Assembly: GCA_027623815.1 (NCBI GenBank) | Contig: JAQBUV010000012.1 | Coordinates: 1-43,062, forward strand | DNA from: Casp-Chloro-G3 sp002816715 | GTDB taxonomy: Bacteria > Chloroflexota > Dehalococcoidia > Lucifugimonadales > UBA3495 | Length of the DNA stretch: 43,062 nucleotides | Direction: 5' to 3' | In this document: one piece after another, positions 30,898-38,389 of the stretch | Numbering within the stretch: the stretch's first letter is position 1 | How the letters are laid out: each line of letters starts with the position of its first letter | Translations under genes and position numbers: made by a program | The notes under the pieces: generated by a model | The model's database searches: none | What the model saw: the letters and a program-made list of their open reading frames with translations, nothing else | What the model was told of the DNA's origin: nothing

Positions 30898-32091
30898 ATG
30901 TTAGACGGAGCCCTGAGCGGGGTAAAGGTGCTCGACCTCAGTGAGGACATCGCCGGTTCCTTTTGCGCTCGCCTGATGGCCGACTACGGGGCTGACGTGC
31001 TGAAGCTGGAACCGCCCGGCGGGGCCAGCCTGCGGCGGATGGGGCCTTTCCACCACGACGACCCTCACCCAGAAAAGAGTCTCTTCTTTCTGCTGTTGAA
31101 CCTGAACAAGAAGGGGGCCACTCTCAACCTGGCCACCGACACCGGCCAGACCATCCTGAAGCGACTGGCCGAACACGTGGATGTAATCGTGGAGACCTAC
31201 CGCCCCGGCTACATGGAATCGCTGGGGTTGGGCTATGACACGCTGTCTCAGATCAACCCGGCGTTGGTCATGACCTCCATCTCCCCTTTCGGGCAGGACG
31301 GCCCCTACAGCCAGTACAAAGGCGAAGAGATCGTTGAGTACGCCATGAGCATGATTATGAGCATCAGCGGCGTGCAGGGCCGAGAACCGCTGAAACACGG
31401 CGGATTCCAGGCCCAATACGAGGGCGGCCTGTTCGGGGCCGGGGCAACATCAATGGCCCTGTTCGGCCAGTTGAACACCGGACAGGGCGAGCATGTGGAC
31501 GTTTCTATCACCGAGTGTATCGCCTCAACGATGATGGCCACCCAGACCATCTATCCCTTCATCGGTGGGTCGCAGGCTCGACGTCGGGCCGAGGGCAACG
31601 AGTTTGAGAACCCGATGCCCTGCCAGGACGGTTGGATCATTGTGCAGGCTGGCGGCGGCGCAACCTGGGAAGACCTGGCCAACTTCTTTGAGGCCCCAGA
31701 GCTGCTGGAACCCCGCTTCGCCGACCGAGCGCAACGCACCCAGCACGGGGCCGAGATGGATCAGGTAATTATCAACTCCATTAAAAATAGAGAGAAATGG
31801 GAGCTTTTCCCCAAGGCGGCAGCAGCCCGGATGCTCTTTGGGCTGGTGCAGACTCCCTCAGAATTGGTGGACTGCCCTCAATTGGAGTCGCGTAACTTCT
31901 ACCGGGAGGTAGACCACCCGGTCATCGGCAAGATCAAAGTCCCGGCGGAGTTGTTCAAGCTCACCGAGACTCCCTATCAATTGCGAATGCCCGCTCCCAC
32001 CCTGGGACAGCACAACCAGGAAATCTATGTCGAGGGACTGGGCTACACGCAGCAGGAATTTGTCCAGCTTCGCCAGCTTAACGTCATCTAG
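30898..32091 (+). CDS. CaiB/BaiF family CoA-transferase (first)
   Basis: A 397-residue class III CoA-transferase, moving CoA between carboxylic acids. Family landmarks are V-L-D-L-S-E-D-I-A-G-S-F-C-A-R-L-M-A-D-Y-G-A-D-V, K-L-E-P-P-G-G, L-N-L-N-K-K-G-A-T-L-N-L and E-T-Y-R-P-G-Y-M. S-I-S-P-F-G-Q-D-G-P-Y and G-E-H-V-D-V-S-I-T-E also fit. The usual aspartate nucleophile before the T/A-G-L segment seems replaced: the sequence reads Q-Y-E-G-G-L-F-G. This makes activity uncertain. Substrates are unknown. Two ATGs are adjacent; GGAG is 5 bases from the second, which I chose. A second CoA-transferase follows on the same strand, separated by repeats. Confidence 0.9.
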   Translation: MLDGALSGVKVLDLSEDIAGSFCARLMADYGADVLKLEPPGGASLRRMGPFHHDDPHPEKSLFFLLLNLNKKGATLNLATDTGQTILKRLAEHVDVIVETYRPGYMESLGLGYDTLSQINPALVMTSISPFGQDGPYSQYKGEEIVEYAMSMIMSISGVQGREPLKHGGFQAQYEGGLFGAGATSMALFGQLNTGQGEHVDVSITECIASTMMATQTIYPFIGGSQARRRAEGNEFENPMPCQDGWIIVQAGGGATWEDLANFFEAPELLEPRFADRAQRTQHGAEMDQVIINSIKNREKWELFPKAAAARMLFGLVQTPSELVDCPQLESRNFYREVDHPVIGKIKVPAELFKLTETPYQLRMPAPTLGQHNQEIYVEGLGYTQQEFVQLRQLNVI

Positions 32092-32140
32092 CTGGGGGGA
32101 TTAGCCGCCCTTCGATGAGCTCAGGGTGAGCAGAGTTCTA

Positions 32141-32215
32141 TCCGTTCGTGGTGGGCGGGTCACTGTCCGCTCGTGGTGAGCCAGTCACTGTCCGTTCAAG
32201 GTGAGCCTGTCGAAT
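32141..32215 (+). repeat. Three imperfect 25-bp tandem repeats
   Basis: Units start at 32141, 32166 and 32191, each with the form TCCGTTCGTGGTGAGCC then GTCACTG or a variant. The array is preceded by TTCGATGAGCTCAGGGTGAG (32111-32130), which links it to the TTCGACAAGCTCAGG repeat family. It fills most of the gap between the two CoA-transferase genes. Confidence 0.75.
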
Positions 32216-32257
32216 CACGGCGGTCTTTCCCGATAAACGCCAAGAGGTAACAACCTT

Positions 32258-33613
32258 ATGTCAAGACTGCCGCTGGAAGGCATCCGTGTTCTGGATTCCA
32301 CCTACGTGTTCGCCCTGCCCTACACCGGCGGGCAACTCACCGACCTGGGCGCGGAGGTCATCAAAATTGAGGGGCCGGGACGTCCGGACATCACCCGCAC
32401 CGGCGGTCTGTACGGCACTTTTCCCGACAACATTGTCGGCGAGGACTGGTGGAACCGTCCTTCTACCTACAATCTGCTCAACCGAGGCAAGCGCTCGCTA
32501 GTTTTGGACCTGTCCACCGAACGGGGTCGAGACCTGTTTCGCCAGATGGTCAGCCTCAGCGACGTGGTGATGGAGAACTTCACGCCTCGGGTGATGCGCG
32601 GCTGGGGGCTAGACTATCCAAATTTGAAAAAGATCAAGCCCGACATCATCCTGGTGTCCAATACTGGCTACGGTCATGGCGATGGCCCCTACTCCAGCTA
32701 TCCCGCCCAAGCCACCACTCAGGAAGGCACCCACGGCCACTGCTGGGTCACCGGCTACCCCAATGAAGAGCCCTCCAAAGCGGGCCGTTCTTTCGTCGAT
32801 TTTCTGTCCACCTGGAGCGCGGTCTTCGCCATTGGCGCGGCATTACGCTACCGCAACCTCACCGGCAAGGGCCAGTGGGTGGACATTGGCATGTATCAGG
32901 CCGGAGTCATGTTTCTTTCAGAATACATCATGGACGCCATCGCCAACGGACGCGAGGGCGGGCGTATTGGCAACCGGCATCCCTACCGCGCGCCGCAGGG
33001 CTGTTACCGCGCCCAGGGACACGACCATTGGATTACTCTGTCAGTGGCCAACGACGAAGAGTGGCAGTCGCTGTGCGGCTTAATGGGTCAGGAAGAACTG
33101 GCGCAAGATTCCCGATTTGCCGACTTGCTCTCCCGTCAGCAGAACCACGACCAGATTGACCAGTATATCAGCGGGTGGACTAAAGACCAGGACCGGTACG
33201 ACCTGATGCACCTGCTGCAGGGCGCGGGCATTGCCGCCGGGCCGGTGCTCAATAGCCAGGACGTGCACTTTGACCCCCAATATAAAAGCCGCAACTTCCT
33301 GGAGCGGGTGGAATTCCCACCGGAGCGTCAGATGGGCGCTCGCGTCCTGATGGGGAGGCCCTTCAAGTTCTCCAACACGCCGATGAAAATAACGGGGCCC
33401 GCGCCGGAGTTTGGTGAGGGCAACGAGCATTATCTCAAAAGCTTGCTGGGGATGGACGAGGATACCTACCAGAGTCTGGTGCAGGACGCCATCATTGCCA
33501 CCATTCCCACCTCTGGCGACCCAGCTCCCGCCCTGGACCCCAGCGAGGCTTTGGCCCGGGGTCAGATTGCCGACTGGGACCCAGACTACCGGCAGCGGCT
33601 GGGCCTTTCTTGA
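32258..33613 (+). CDS. CaiB/BaiF family CoA-transferase (second)
   Basis: A 451-residue class III CoA-transferase. Landmarks are I-R-V-L-D-S-T-Y-V-F-A, G-Q-L-T-D-L-G-A-E-V-I-K-I-E-G, S-L-V-L-D-L-S, V-M-E-N-F-T-P-R-V-M and V-S-N-T-G-Y-G. The segment F-V-D-F-L-S-T-W-S-A keeps the aspartate expected as nucleophile, and G-K-G-Q-W-V-D-I-G-M-Y-Q follows. It is only distantly like its neighbour, which lacks that aspartate, so the two may form a pair with different roles. The last 35 residues are a proline-rich tail. AGAGGT stands 9 bases before ATG. Confidence 0.92.
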   Translation: MSRLPLEGIRVLDSTYVFALPYTGGQLTDLGAEVIKIEGPGRPDITRTGGLYGTFPDNIVGEDWWNRPSTYNLLNRGKRSLVLDLSTERGRDLFRQMVSLSDVVMENFTPRVMRGWGLDYPNLKKIKPDIILVSNTGYGHGDGPYSSYPAQATTQEGTHGHCWVTGYPNEEPSKAGRSFVDFLSTWSAVFAIGAALRYRNLTGKGQWVDIGMYQAGVMFLSEYIMDAIANGREGGRIGNRHPYRAPQGCYRAQGHDHWITLSVANDEEWQSLCGLMGQEELAQDSRFADLLSRQQNHDQIDQYISGWTKDQDRYDLMHLLQGAGIAAGPVLNSQDVHFDPQYKSRNFLERVEFPPERQMGARVLMGRPFKFSNTPMKITGPAPEFGEGNEHYLKSLLGMDEDTYQSLVQDAIIATIPTSGDPAPALDPSEALARGQIADWDPDYRQRLGLS

Positions 33614-33647
33614 CACCCCTCTAGCGCGGAGATAAGCTTGTTTTGGC

Positions 33648-33722
33648 GGGCCCGTAGCTCAGCGGTAGAGCAACCGGCTCATAACCGGTAGGTCGATGGT
33701 TCGACACCATCCGGGCCCACCA
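33648..33722 (+). tRNA. tRNA-Met (CAT)
   Basis: A full cloverleaf: acceptor GGGCCCG/CGGGCCC, D stem GCTC/GAGC, anticodon stem ACCGG/CCGGT with loop CTCATAA (CAT at 33680-33682), T stem GATGG/CCATC and encoded CCA. The paired first base and the anticodon stem without three G-C pairs argue for elongator Met rather than initiator. A lysidine-modified tRNA-Ile (CAT) cannot be excluded. Confidence 0.93.
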
Positions 33723-33850
33723 GCCTCGTTCCAACCGCCATTCATTCCACACACCACATACACTGACTTGCCATCCTTTTGTTGCCAAATCCGTCAAGTC
33801 TTTCCCGAAACCCTCCGAAGTACGTGACTTTAGCCCCCATCAGAAGGTAA

Positions 33851-33962
33851 GCTAATTGTGTTGCCACAAATTGTCACAAATAACTCACAACTGAATCACT
33901 AAATTGATATTAAGGGAACGCTACCTTAAATTTAGTCGTAAGGGCCAGGAAAAGTCTCACAA
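33851..33962 (+). promoter_or_regulatory. CACAA direct repeats upstream of the response regulator
   Basis: CACAA occurs at 33865, 33875 and 33886, spaced 10 and 11 bases (one helical turn), and again at 33958. ATTGTG at 33855 faces them. An inverted repeat ATTAAGG/CCTTAAAT lies at 33909-33931. OmpR-type regulators bind direct repeats with this spacing, so autoregulation is plausible. The gap 33723-34049 holds no gene. Confidence 0.4.
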
Positions 33963-34049
33963 ACTCGCCGATTTGTCTCATCAATTCGTCGAAATCAAAC
34001 AAATACAGTCGCTGGGACGGCCTAATCAGTTGATTCTGGTGGAGCGTTA

Positions 34050-34742
34050 ATGTCAAAAGTACTTATAGTTGATGATGAACCCGCGGTTTTGAATTTCCTC
34101 AATCGCCTCTTCGAAGACGCCGGTTACGAGACCGTGGGCGCTCCCGATGGTATGGTTGGGCTTAAAGAGTTCTTTGCCTGTCAGCCCGACGTGGCGGTGG
34201 TGGACATCATGATGCCCAACATGGACGGCATGGAGTTGTGCCGCCGCATTCGCGAGGTCTCCTACGTTCCGGTTATCGTGCTCACCGCCATGGAGCGGGT
34301 TGACCAGAAGGTGCGCACCTTCTCCGCCGGAGCCGACGACTACGTGACCAAGCCGGTTAGTGGTCGGGAGCTGCTGTCCAGAGTAGAGGCCTGCCTGCGC
34401 CGCGCCCATTGGCCCAGCACCGACGAAGTCACACCGAATTACACTGACCCCCACCTGAGCGTGGACTTCGCCCGACGCGAAGTGTACATCGATGGCGAAA
34501 AGCGAGACCTGACGCCCATTGAGTATTCTCTGATATGCATGTTCGTGCGACGGCCCGGTGAGGCTTTGGCTTCTGAGTTTCTGCTGACCAATGTTTGGGG
34601 CCGCGAATATGACACTCTGGGGCTGGTTAAGTGGCACGTCAGCAACTTGCGCAAAAAGCTGGAGAACCGAGAAGGCAAACAGCCGCCAATAATGACCGTG
34701 CGCGGTTTCGGCTACCGTTACGAGCGTCACTCCAACAACTAG
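34050..34742 (+). CDS. OmpR-family response regulator (orphan)
   Basis: A 230-residue two-domain regulator. The receiver has D8-D9, phosphoacceptor D52 in V-V-D-I-M-M-P-N-M-D-G, T79 and K101 in V-T-K-P. The C-terminal winged helix (about 130-226) has D-L-T-P-I-E-Y-S-L-I, the W-G-R-E-Y region, V-K-W-H-V-S-N-L-R-K-K-L-E and the wing V-R-G-F-G-Y-R-Y. It binds DNA as a dimer when phosphorylated. No histidine kinase gene is adjacent, so its partner is elsewhere. GGTGGAG stands 5 bases before ATG, and a strong terminator follows. Confidence 0.93.
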   Translation: MSKVLIVDDEPAVLNFLNRLFEDAGYETVGAPDGMVGLKEFFACQPDVAVVDIMMPNMDGMELCRRIREVSYVPVIVLTAMERVDQKVRTFSAGADDYVTKPVSGRELLSRVEACLRRAHWPSTDEVTPNYTDPHLSVDFARREVYIDGEKRDLTPIEYSLICMFVRRPGEALASEFLLTNVWGREYDTLGLVKWHVSNLRKKLENREGKQPPIMTVRGFGYRYERHSNN

Positions 34743-34778
34743 ACGCTTTCAACAAACACCGGCAAGGACACGAAAGTT

Positions 34779-34808
34779 AAAACCCTCCCCTAAACTGGGA
34801 GGGTTTTT
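34779..34808 (+). terminator. Intrinsic terminator of the response regulator gene
   Basis: An 11-bp stem AAAACCCTCCC / GGGAGGGTTTT with a 7-base loop, running into TTTTT, 37 bases past the stop. Confidence 0.9.
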
Positions 34809-34856
34809 CATAATATCGATCTGGCGGGATGCTTTTATCAAAACTGCCGGCGCCGG

Positions 34857-35213
34857 TTAACGGTACATGGGCTTGAAGAAGCTATGCAGGAAATTGCGGT
34901 TATGAGCCCAGGAATGAGCCCGTTTCACCACGGCGTCGGGTATTTTTTCACCCCTACGGTGGGTGATCCGCATAGTCTCGTAGTTACTCAACTCCGGCGG
35001 AGCGTCGGCGGTGAATATAACTTCGCACCCTTCAGACTCGGCGAAAATCTTCAAGCTGTCGTAGCCTTGCACCTTCCGGTTGGGTGTTTGGTAAATGTAA
35101 AGCTCGGTACAGCCCGCCAATTCGTCCAGGTGGTCGTTGCCGTTGCCGCGCCCCCCACCCTCACGGAGGTGCCTTCGGTTGAACCCATAGTCCCCTAGAT
35201 TTCGGTTAATCAT
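34857..35213 (-). CDS. Hypothetical protein
   Basis: A 118-residue protein I do not recognise. The first 30 residues are polar and Gly/Asn/Arg-rich (R-E-G-G-G-R-G-N-G-N-D), and the remainder has an alternating strand/helix look: T-E-L-Y-I-Y-Q-T, Y-D-S-L-K-I-F-A-E-S-E-G-C-E-V-I-F-T, then a basic helix K-R-A-H-S-W-A-H-N-R. There is no signal or membrane segment. GGGAG lies 8 bases before ATG, which supports a real gene. It is isolated, between the regulator terminator and the second SMP-30 gene. Confidence 0.45.
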   Translation of the reverse strand: MINRNLGDYGFNRRHLREGGGRGNGNDHLDELAGCTELYIYQTPNRKVQGYDSLKIFAESEGCEVIFTADAPPELSNYETMRITHRRGEKIPDAVVKRAHSWAHNRNFLHSFFKPMYR

Positions 35214-35315
35214 CGCTCAGTCTCCCGGAGACATCCTTTCCTTTTTCTCTATCCTTTTCCGATGATATCGTACCACCCGACACACCAGGGGCTTGCCGCA
35301 AATTTGATCTTGCCA

Positions 35316-35357
35316 TTGCCCTCATCCCAGTCTCCTCCCATCCAGGGAGAAGGGGCG
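35316..35357 (-). repeat. Two-hairpin intergenic repeat, partial copy D
   Basis: Only the half with CCCTCATCCCAG and the TCCTCCCATCCAGGGAGAAGGGG stem region remains, in the orientation of copy C. It lies 38 bases past the stop of the second SMP-30 gene, as copy A lies just past the first. Confidence 0.7.
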
Positions 35358-35394
35358 GTTGTCATACCTCCCCAATTCTGTCGCGCCCCGGCGT

Positions 35395-36297
35395 TTAGGG
35401 ATAGATCGCCCAGCCCACTCGGTTGGTCTTGGCCTGATAAAAATGACCATCGGTGGAGGTAACATACAACGTAGTCATATCGGGGCCGCCAAAACAGCAA
35501 TTGGTGGGCCGGTTGGCCGAAATCGGATGCGTTTCAATAACTCTCCCCGTGGGTGAAAACACGTAGATCATGGGGCCCGGCCCGCCCTGCTGCCAGCCAG
35601 CACAGGCAACAATGTTGCCCTCGGCGTCGAGGCACATCCCGTCGATACCCCGATGCACCGCGTTGGCGTCCCGCCCAAAGGAGTGGAGGGTCACGTAGGG
35701 GCCGAGACTGCCGTCTTCTTTGATTGGATAGGCCCTCAACTCCCGGTCCAAGTCAATGCGCTCACTGTTACTTTCAGCGACGTAGAGCGTCCGTTGGTCG
35801 GGCGACACCAGAATGCCGTTGGGCATGGTGGTGTCGAAGGTGACGCGAGTGGTAGTGTAGCTGCCGTCAAGTTGGGGGTCGGCCCGCAGCACCGAACGAT
35901 TGTCCAGTTCTTCAGTCTCGCTGGGGTCGATATTACCGGCGTTCCAGGGGTTAGTGAACCAGATACGGCCCTTGCGGTCCACCGCCAAATCGTTGGGGGT
36001 ATTCAGCTTCATGCCGTCAACCCGGTCGGAGATTACCGTGGTACTGTGGTCCGGGTTGAAGCGAACGATGGCCCGACCGCCGGAGCAGCACCCATATAGG
36101 TTTCCTTCCGTGTCGTAAGCCAGACCGTTGGTGTGGTTGGTGCCGCTTCTCGCTTCGGTTATCTGCCCCGACGCCGGGTCATACTTCATAATTCGGCTGG
36201 TGGGTATATGGCTGAAGTAAACCGCCTCACCGTCCCACACCTGTCCTTCGGTGACGCCACCGTAGGGCTTGAACAGCAACTGAAATTGCCAACTCAT
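35395..36297 (-). CDS. SMP-30/gluconolactonase family hydrolase (copy 2)
   Basis: A 300-residue paralogue of the protein at 4599-5495. The likeness is strong along the whole chain: same M-S-W start, W-D-G-E-A, F-S-H-I-P, G-N-L-Y-G-C, P-N-D-L-A-V-D and a shared closing block T-G-R-V then T-H-P-I/L with R-P-T-N-C-C-F-G. Ligands correspond to E17, N160 (M-P-N-G-I) and D219 (G-I-D-G-M). The likely reaction is lactone or ester hydrolysis with a bound metal; the substrate may differ from copy 1. GGGAGAG stands about 6 bases before this ATG, and the 19 codons of open frame upstream are not part of the family. Confidence 0.9.
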   Translation of the reverse strand: MSWQFQLLFKPYGGVTEGQVWDGEAVYFSHIPTSRIMKYDPASGQITEARSGTNHTNGLAYDTEGNLYGCCSGGRAIVRFNPDHSTTVISDRVDGMKLNTPNDLAVDRKGRIWFTNPWNAGNIDPSETEELDNRSVLRADPQLDGSYTTTRVTFDTTMPNGILVSPDQRTLYVAESNSERIDLDRELRAYPIKEDGSLGPYVTLHSFGRDANAVHRGIDGMCLDAEGNIVACAGWQQGGPGPMIYVFSPTGRVIETHPISANRPTNCCFGGPDMTTLYVTSTDGHFYQAKTNRVGWAIYP

Positions 36298-36457
36298 TAG
36301 ATTCTCTCCCATTCGGCTAATTTGGTGAAACTTGAGCTGAAGCCATGGCTTCAACTTGCCAAGTCTAGCTTTGGGCGATTTTAGCAGAAGCTATCCGGCC
36401 CGACAATCTGGGCCACAACGAATAACTAAAAGGCCCTGCTCCAAATAATAATCTCCG

Positions 36458-36485
36458 TTGTCATTAGACCAATGGATGATATAAT
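36458..36485 (+). promoter_or_regulatory. Sigma-70-type promoter for lepB
   Basis: TTGTCA (36458-36463), 16 bases, then consensus TATAAT (36480-36485), 119 bases before the chosen lepB start. Nothing else is recognised in the gap 36298-36604. Confidence 0.65.
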
Positions 36486-36604
36486 TCAGAAAGGCCGTTG
36501 CCAGAAGCCAACACATGGTTTGCTACATTGGCCCCTTTGATAACTCTCAAACTCTAGAACTCCCATTGGGGGCACAGATAAACGAGACGAGAGCGACTTC
36601 ACAA

Positions 36605-37180
36605 ATGTCTAGCATAGTTAGAGAATTTATAGAAGCCATTTTACTGGCTCTGGTGGTCTTCGTGGTAATCCAGACCAGCGTCCAGAACTTCAAGGTTGAA
36701 GGCTCCAGCATGCAACCCACCCTGGAAGGCGGCCAGTACCTGCTGGTCAACAAGCTGGTCTATTTCAAAATAGACCAGGAGCGCCTCTCCCGCGTCCTCC
36801 CTTTCTGGAGAGTAGACCACACCGATGAAAGCTTTGCGGTGCATCCTCCCAAATCGGGTGAGGTTGTTGTGTTCCACTTTCCCAAAGACCCCAGCCGGGA
36901 CTTTGTTAAGCGGGTCATTGGAGTTCCGGGTGACCGGGTGGAAATTCGCCGGGGGACAGTTTACGTTAACGGTGAATCCCTGGATGAACCCTACATTACG
37001 GCTCAGGACACTTCAGACATGAACCAACTTTCCCTGGATGAAAAAGAATACTTTGTGATGGGAGACAATCGGCGCGGCAGCAACGACTCCCGAAATTGGG
37101 GGCCAGTGCCTGAAGAGCTGATCCTGGGCAAGGTTTGGATCGTATATTGGCCACTGGCAAACTGGGCACTGCTGCAGTAG
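36605..37180 (+). CDS. lepB: Signal peptidase I
   Basis: A 191-residue type I signal peptidase with one N-terminal transmembrane helix (about 10-25) and an extracytoplasmic Ser/Lys protease domain. S35 in V-E-G-S-S-M-Q-P-T-L and K102 in F-V-K-R-V-I-G-V-P-G-D are the catalytic pair, and G-D-N-R-R-G-S-N-D-S-R-N-W-G is the family's box E. The compact size resembles Gram-positive and Chloroflexota SipS-type enzymes. The frame is open for 30 codons upstream, but those residues are unlike a LepB start; the chosen ATG gives the usual short cytoplasmic lead, although its ribosome site is weak. Confidence 0.93.
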   Translation: MSSIVREFIEAILLALVVFVVIQTSVQNFKVEGSSMQPTLEGGQYLLVNKLVYFKIDQERLSRVLPFWRVDHTDESFAVHPPKSGEVVVFHFPKDPSRDFVKRVIGVPGDRVEIRRGTVYVNGESLDEPYITAQDTSDMNQLSLDEKEYFVMGDNRRGSNDSRNWGPVPEELILGKVWIVYWPLANWALLQ

Positions 37181-37194
37181 CCGGAAACAGATTA

Positions 37195-37250
37195 ATGGTT
37201 GAAACAAAGTAGGGGCGCACAATTGTGCGCCCCTACTTTGTTTCAACCAT
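37195..37250. repeat. Perfect 56-bp palindrome
   Basis: Bases 37195-37222 are exactly complementary to 37223-37250 with no loop base, centred on AATT and containing GTAGGGGCGCAC / GTGCGCCCCTAC. It starts 14 bases past lepB and ends 53 bases before the convergent Rieske gene's stop. It could work as a terminator for both. The core is shared with 7471-7519 and 12623-12650. Confidence 0.9.
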
Positions 37251-37302
37251 CTCCACACGCCCAATCTATTCAGTTTGGGGCGGACGCCAGACCACCAACA
37301 GA

Positions 37303-37626
37303 TTAGCTTTTCGGCGGGCCGACCAACACGTCATTGCCCTCGATGCGTATTTCAAACACTCGGAGCGGCTCATCCGCTGGAGGAGTTATCACTGCTCCGG
37401 TAGTCACGTTGAACAGCGCGCCGTGCAGCGGGCACTGAACTTCGGCCCCATCCAGGTCGCCTTCGGACAGCGAAGCGTAAGAATGGGAGCAAACATCGTC
37501 GCAAGCGTGAATCGTCCCCGCGACATTGACCAGCAGGACTTGCTCCCCGCCAACTTCCACCGCCTTCATATCACCAGGGCCAATGTCGCTAACCGACGCT
37601 ACCTTTACGAAGTCTCCATCTGCCAT
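37303..37626 (-). CDS. Rieske [2Fe-2S] ferredoxin-type protein
   Basis: A 107-residue single Rieske domain. The cluster ligands are C46-S-H48 and C65-P-L-H68, in D-V-C-S-H and V-Q-C-P-L-H-G-A-L-F, 16 residues apart between boxes as in non-heme dioxygenase ferredoxins and NirD-like proteins. It probably passes electrons to an unlinked oxygenase or reductase; no partner is adjacent. GGAGGAG stands 5 bases before this ATG, and the 12 residues upstream in frame are not part of the domain. Confidence 0.92.
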   Translation of the reverse strand: MADGDFVKVASVSDIGPGDMKAVEVGGEQVLLVNVAGTIHACDDVCSHSYASLSEGDLDGAEVQCPLHGALFNVTTGAVITPPADEPLRVFEIRIEGNDVLVGPPKS

Positions 37627-37744
37627 GAGCTCTCCTCCAAAATCATTCAGGTTAATTGCCAATTTACTTCAGCTTAATGATGGCCTCGCGGTGCTGGCCG
37701 GTAGCTATTATAAAGTACTAGCTCTATGTGGGAAAGAGCGGCCC

Positions 37745-37849
37745 AGTAAGCTGCTGTTCCCCTGGCAGCTTACTCCGTAGGGGTGTCTCCCCCGTTACAC
37801 CGGCTTCCGCCGGTTCCAGTCTCATTCTCTGGATCCGGCATAAGCCGGA
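37745..37849. repeat. Cluster of small hairpins upstream of rpsO
   Basis: Three exact stems in a row: AGTAAGCTGC/GCAGCTTACT (37745-37774), ACCGGC/GCCGGT (37799-37814) and TCCGGC/GCCGGA (37834-37849). They lie in the 396-base gap between the divergent Rieske and rpsO genes, upstream of the rpsO promoter, so they are not in the rpsO leader. The remainder of the gap shows nothing else. Confidence 0.6.
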
Positions 37850-37948
37850 ATGGCGAATTTGGCAGTTGCGGTTCAGACCTCACAGGAGTTGCCAGCGGAT
37901 TATCTGACCTTAAGGAGAACCGATTGCGCTGAGCAGCCGATTATGATA

Positions 37949-37978
37949 TTGCAACTCTAAGACGGGCTATGCTATAAT
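37949..37978 (+). promoter_or_regulatory. Extended -10 promoter for rpsO
   Basis: TTGCAA (37949-37954), 18 bases, TATAAT (37973-37978) preceded by TG one base away (TGCTATAAT). It lies 45 bases before the rpsO ATG. Confidence 0.75.
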
Positions 37979-38022
37979 TTTTTGTGAATGAATAATGATA
38001 GAAAAAGGGTTATACTGGACTG

Positions 38023-38289
38023 ATGATTGACGAGGATATCAGGGAACGACTTACCAAAGAATACCAGGTCCACGAAACAGACACCGGCTCCAGCGAAGTC
38101 CAAGTGGCTGTACTGACCGAGCGAATCAAGCAGATTACCGACCACCTCAGAATCCACAAGAAGGATGTCCACTCTCGCCACGGCCTGGTTGGCTTAGTGT
38201 CCAAGCGTCGGCGATTGCTCAAATACCTTAGCACCGAAGACGTGAACCGCTACCAAACCTTGATCAGCAGGTTGGGATTGCGGCGCTAA
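38023..38289 (+). CDS. rpsO: 30S ribosomal protein S15
   Basis: An 88-residue S15, binding 16S rRNA in the small-subunit platform. The conserved T-G-S-S-E-V-Q-V-A-V-L-T-E-R-I, then L-R-I-H-K-K-D-V-H-S-R-H-G-L and R-R-R-L-L-K-Y-L are all present, and the length is exactly normal. The N-terminus is slightly unusual (M-I-D-E-D-I). It has its own promoter and is followed by an intrinsic terminator and pnp, the widely conserved gene order. Confidence 0.97.
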   Translation: MIDEDIRERLTKEYQVHETDTGSSEVQVAVLTERIKQITDHLRIHKKDVHSRHGLVGLVSKRRRLLKYLSTEDVNRYQTLISRLGLRR

Positions 38290-38296
38290 TACCCTG

Positions 38297-38326
38297 AAAA
38301 CAGCACCCTGAGCAGGGTGCTGTTTT
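38297..38326 (+). terminator. Intrinsic terminator between rpsO and pnp
   Basis: AAAACAGCACCCT (38297-38309) pairs fully with AGGGTGCTGTTTT (38314-38326) around a 4-base loop. It lies 8 bases past rpsO and probably gives partial readthrough into pnp, as in other bacteria. Confidence 0.9.
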
Positions 38327-38389
38327 GTTTATTACCAACCGGCTAGATTGGCCTTCCCCTATTTTAATGCGAGGTCTTATACCTTCACT

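Noticed and set aside
37745..37849. S15 autoregulatory leader
   Set aside because: The hairpins lie upstream of the rpsO promoter at 37949-37978, so they would not be in its transcript.
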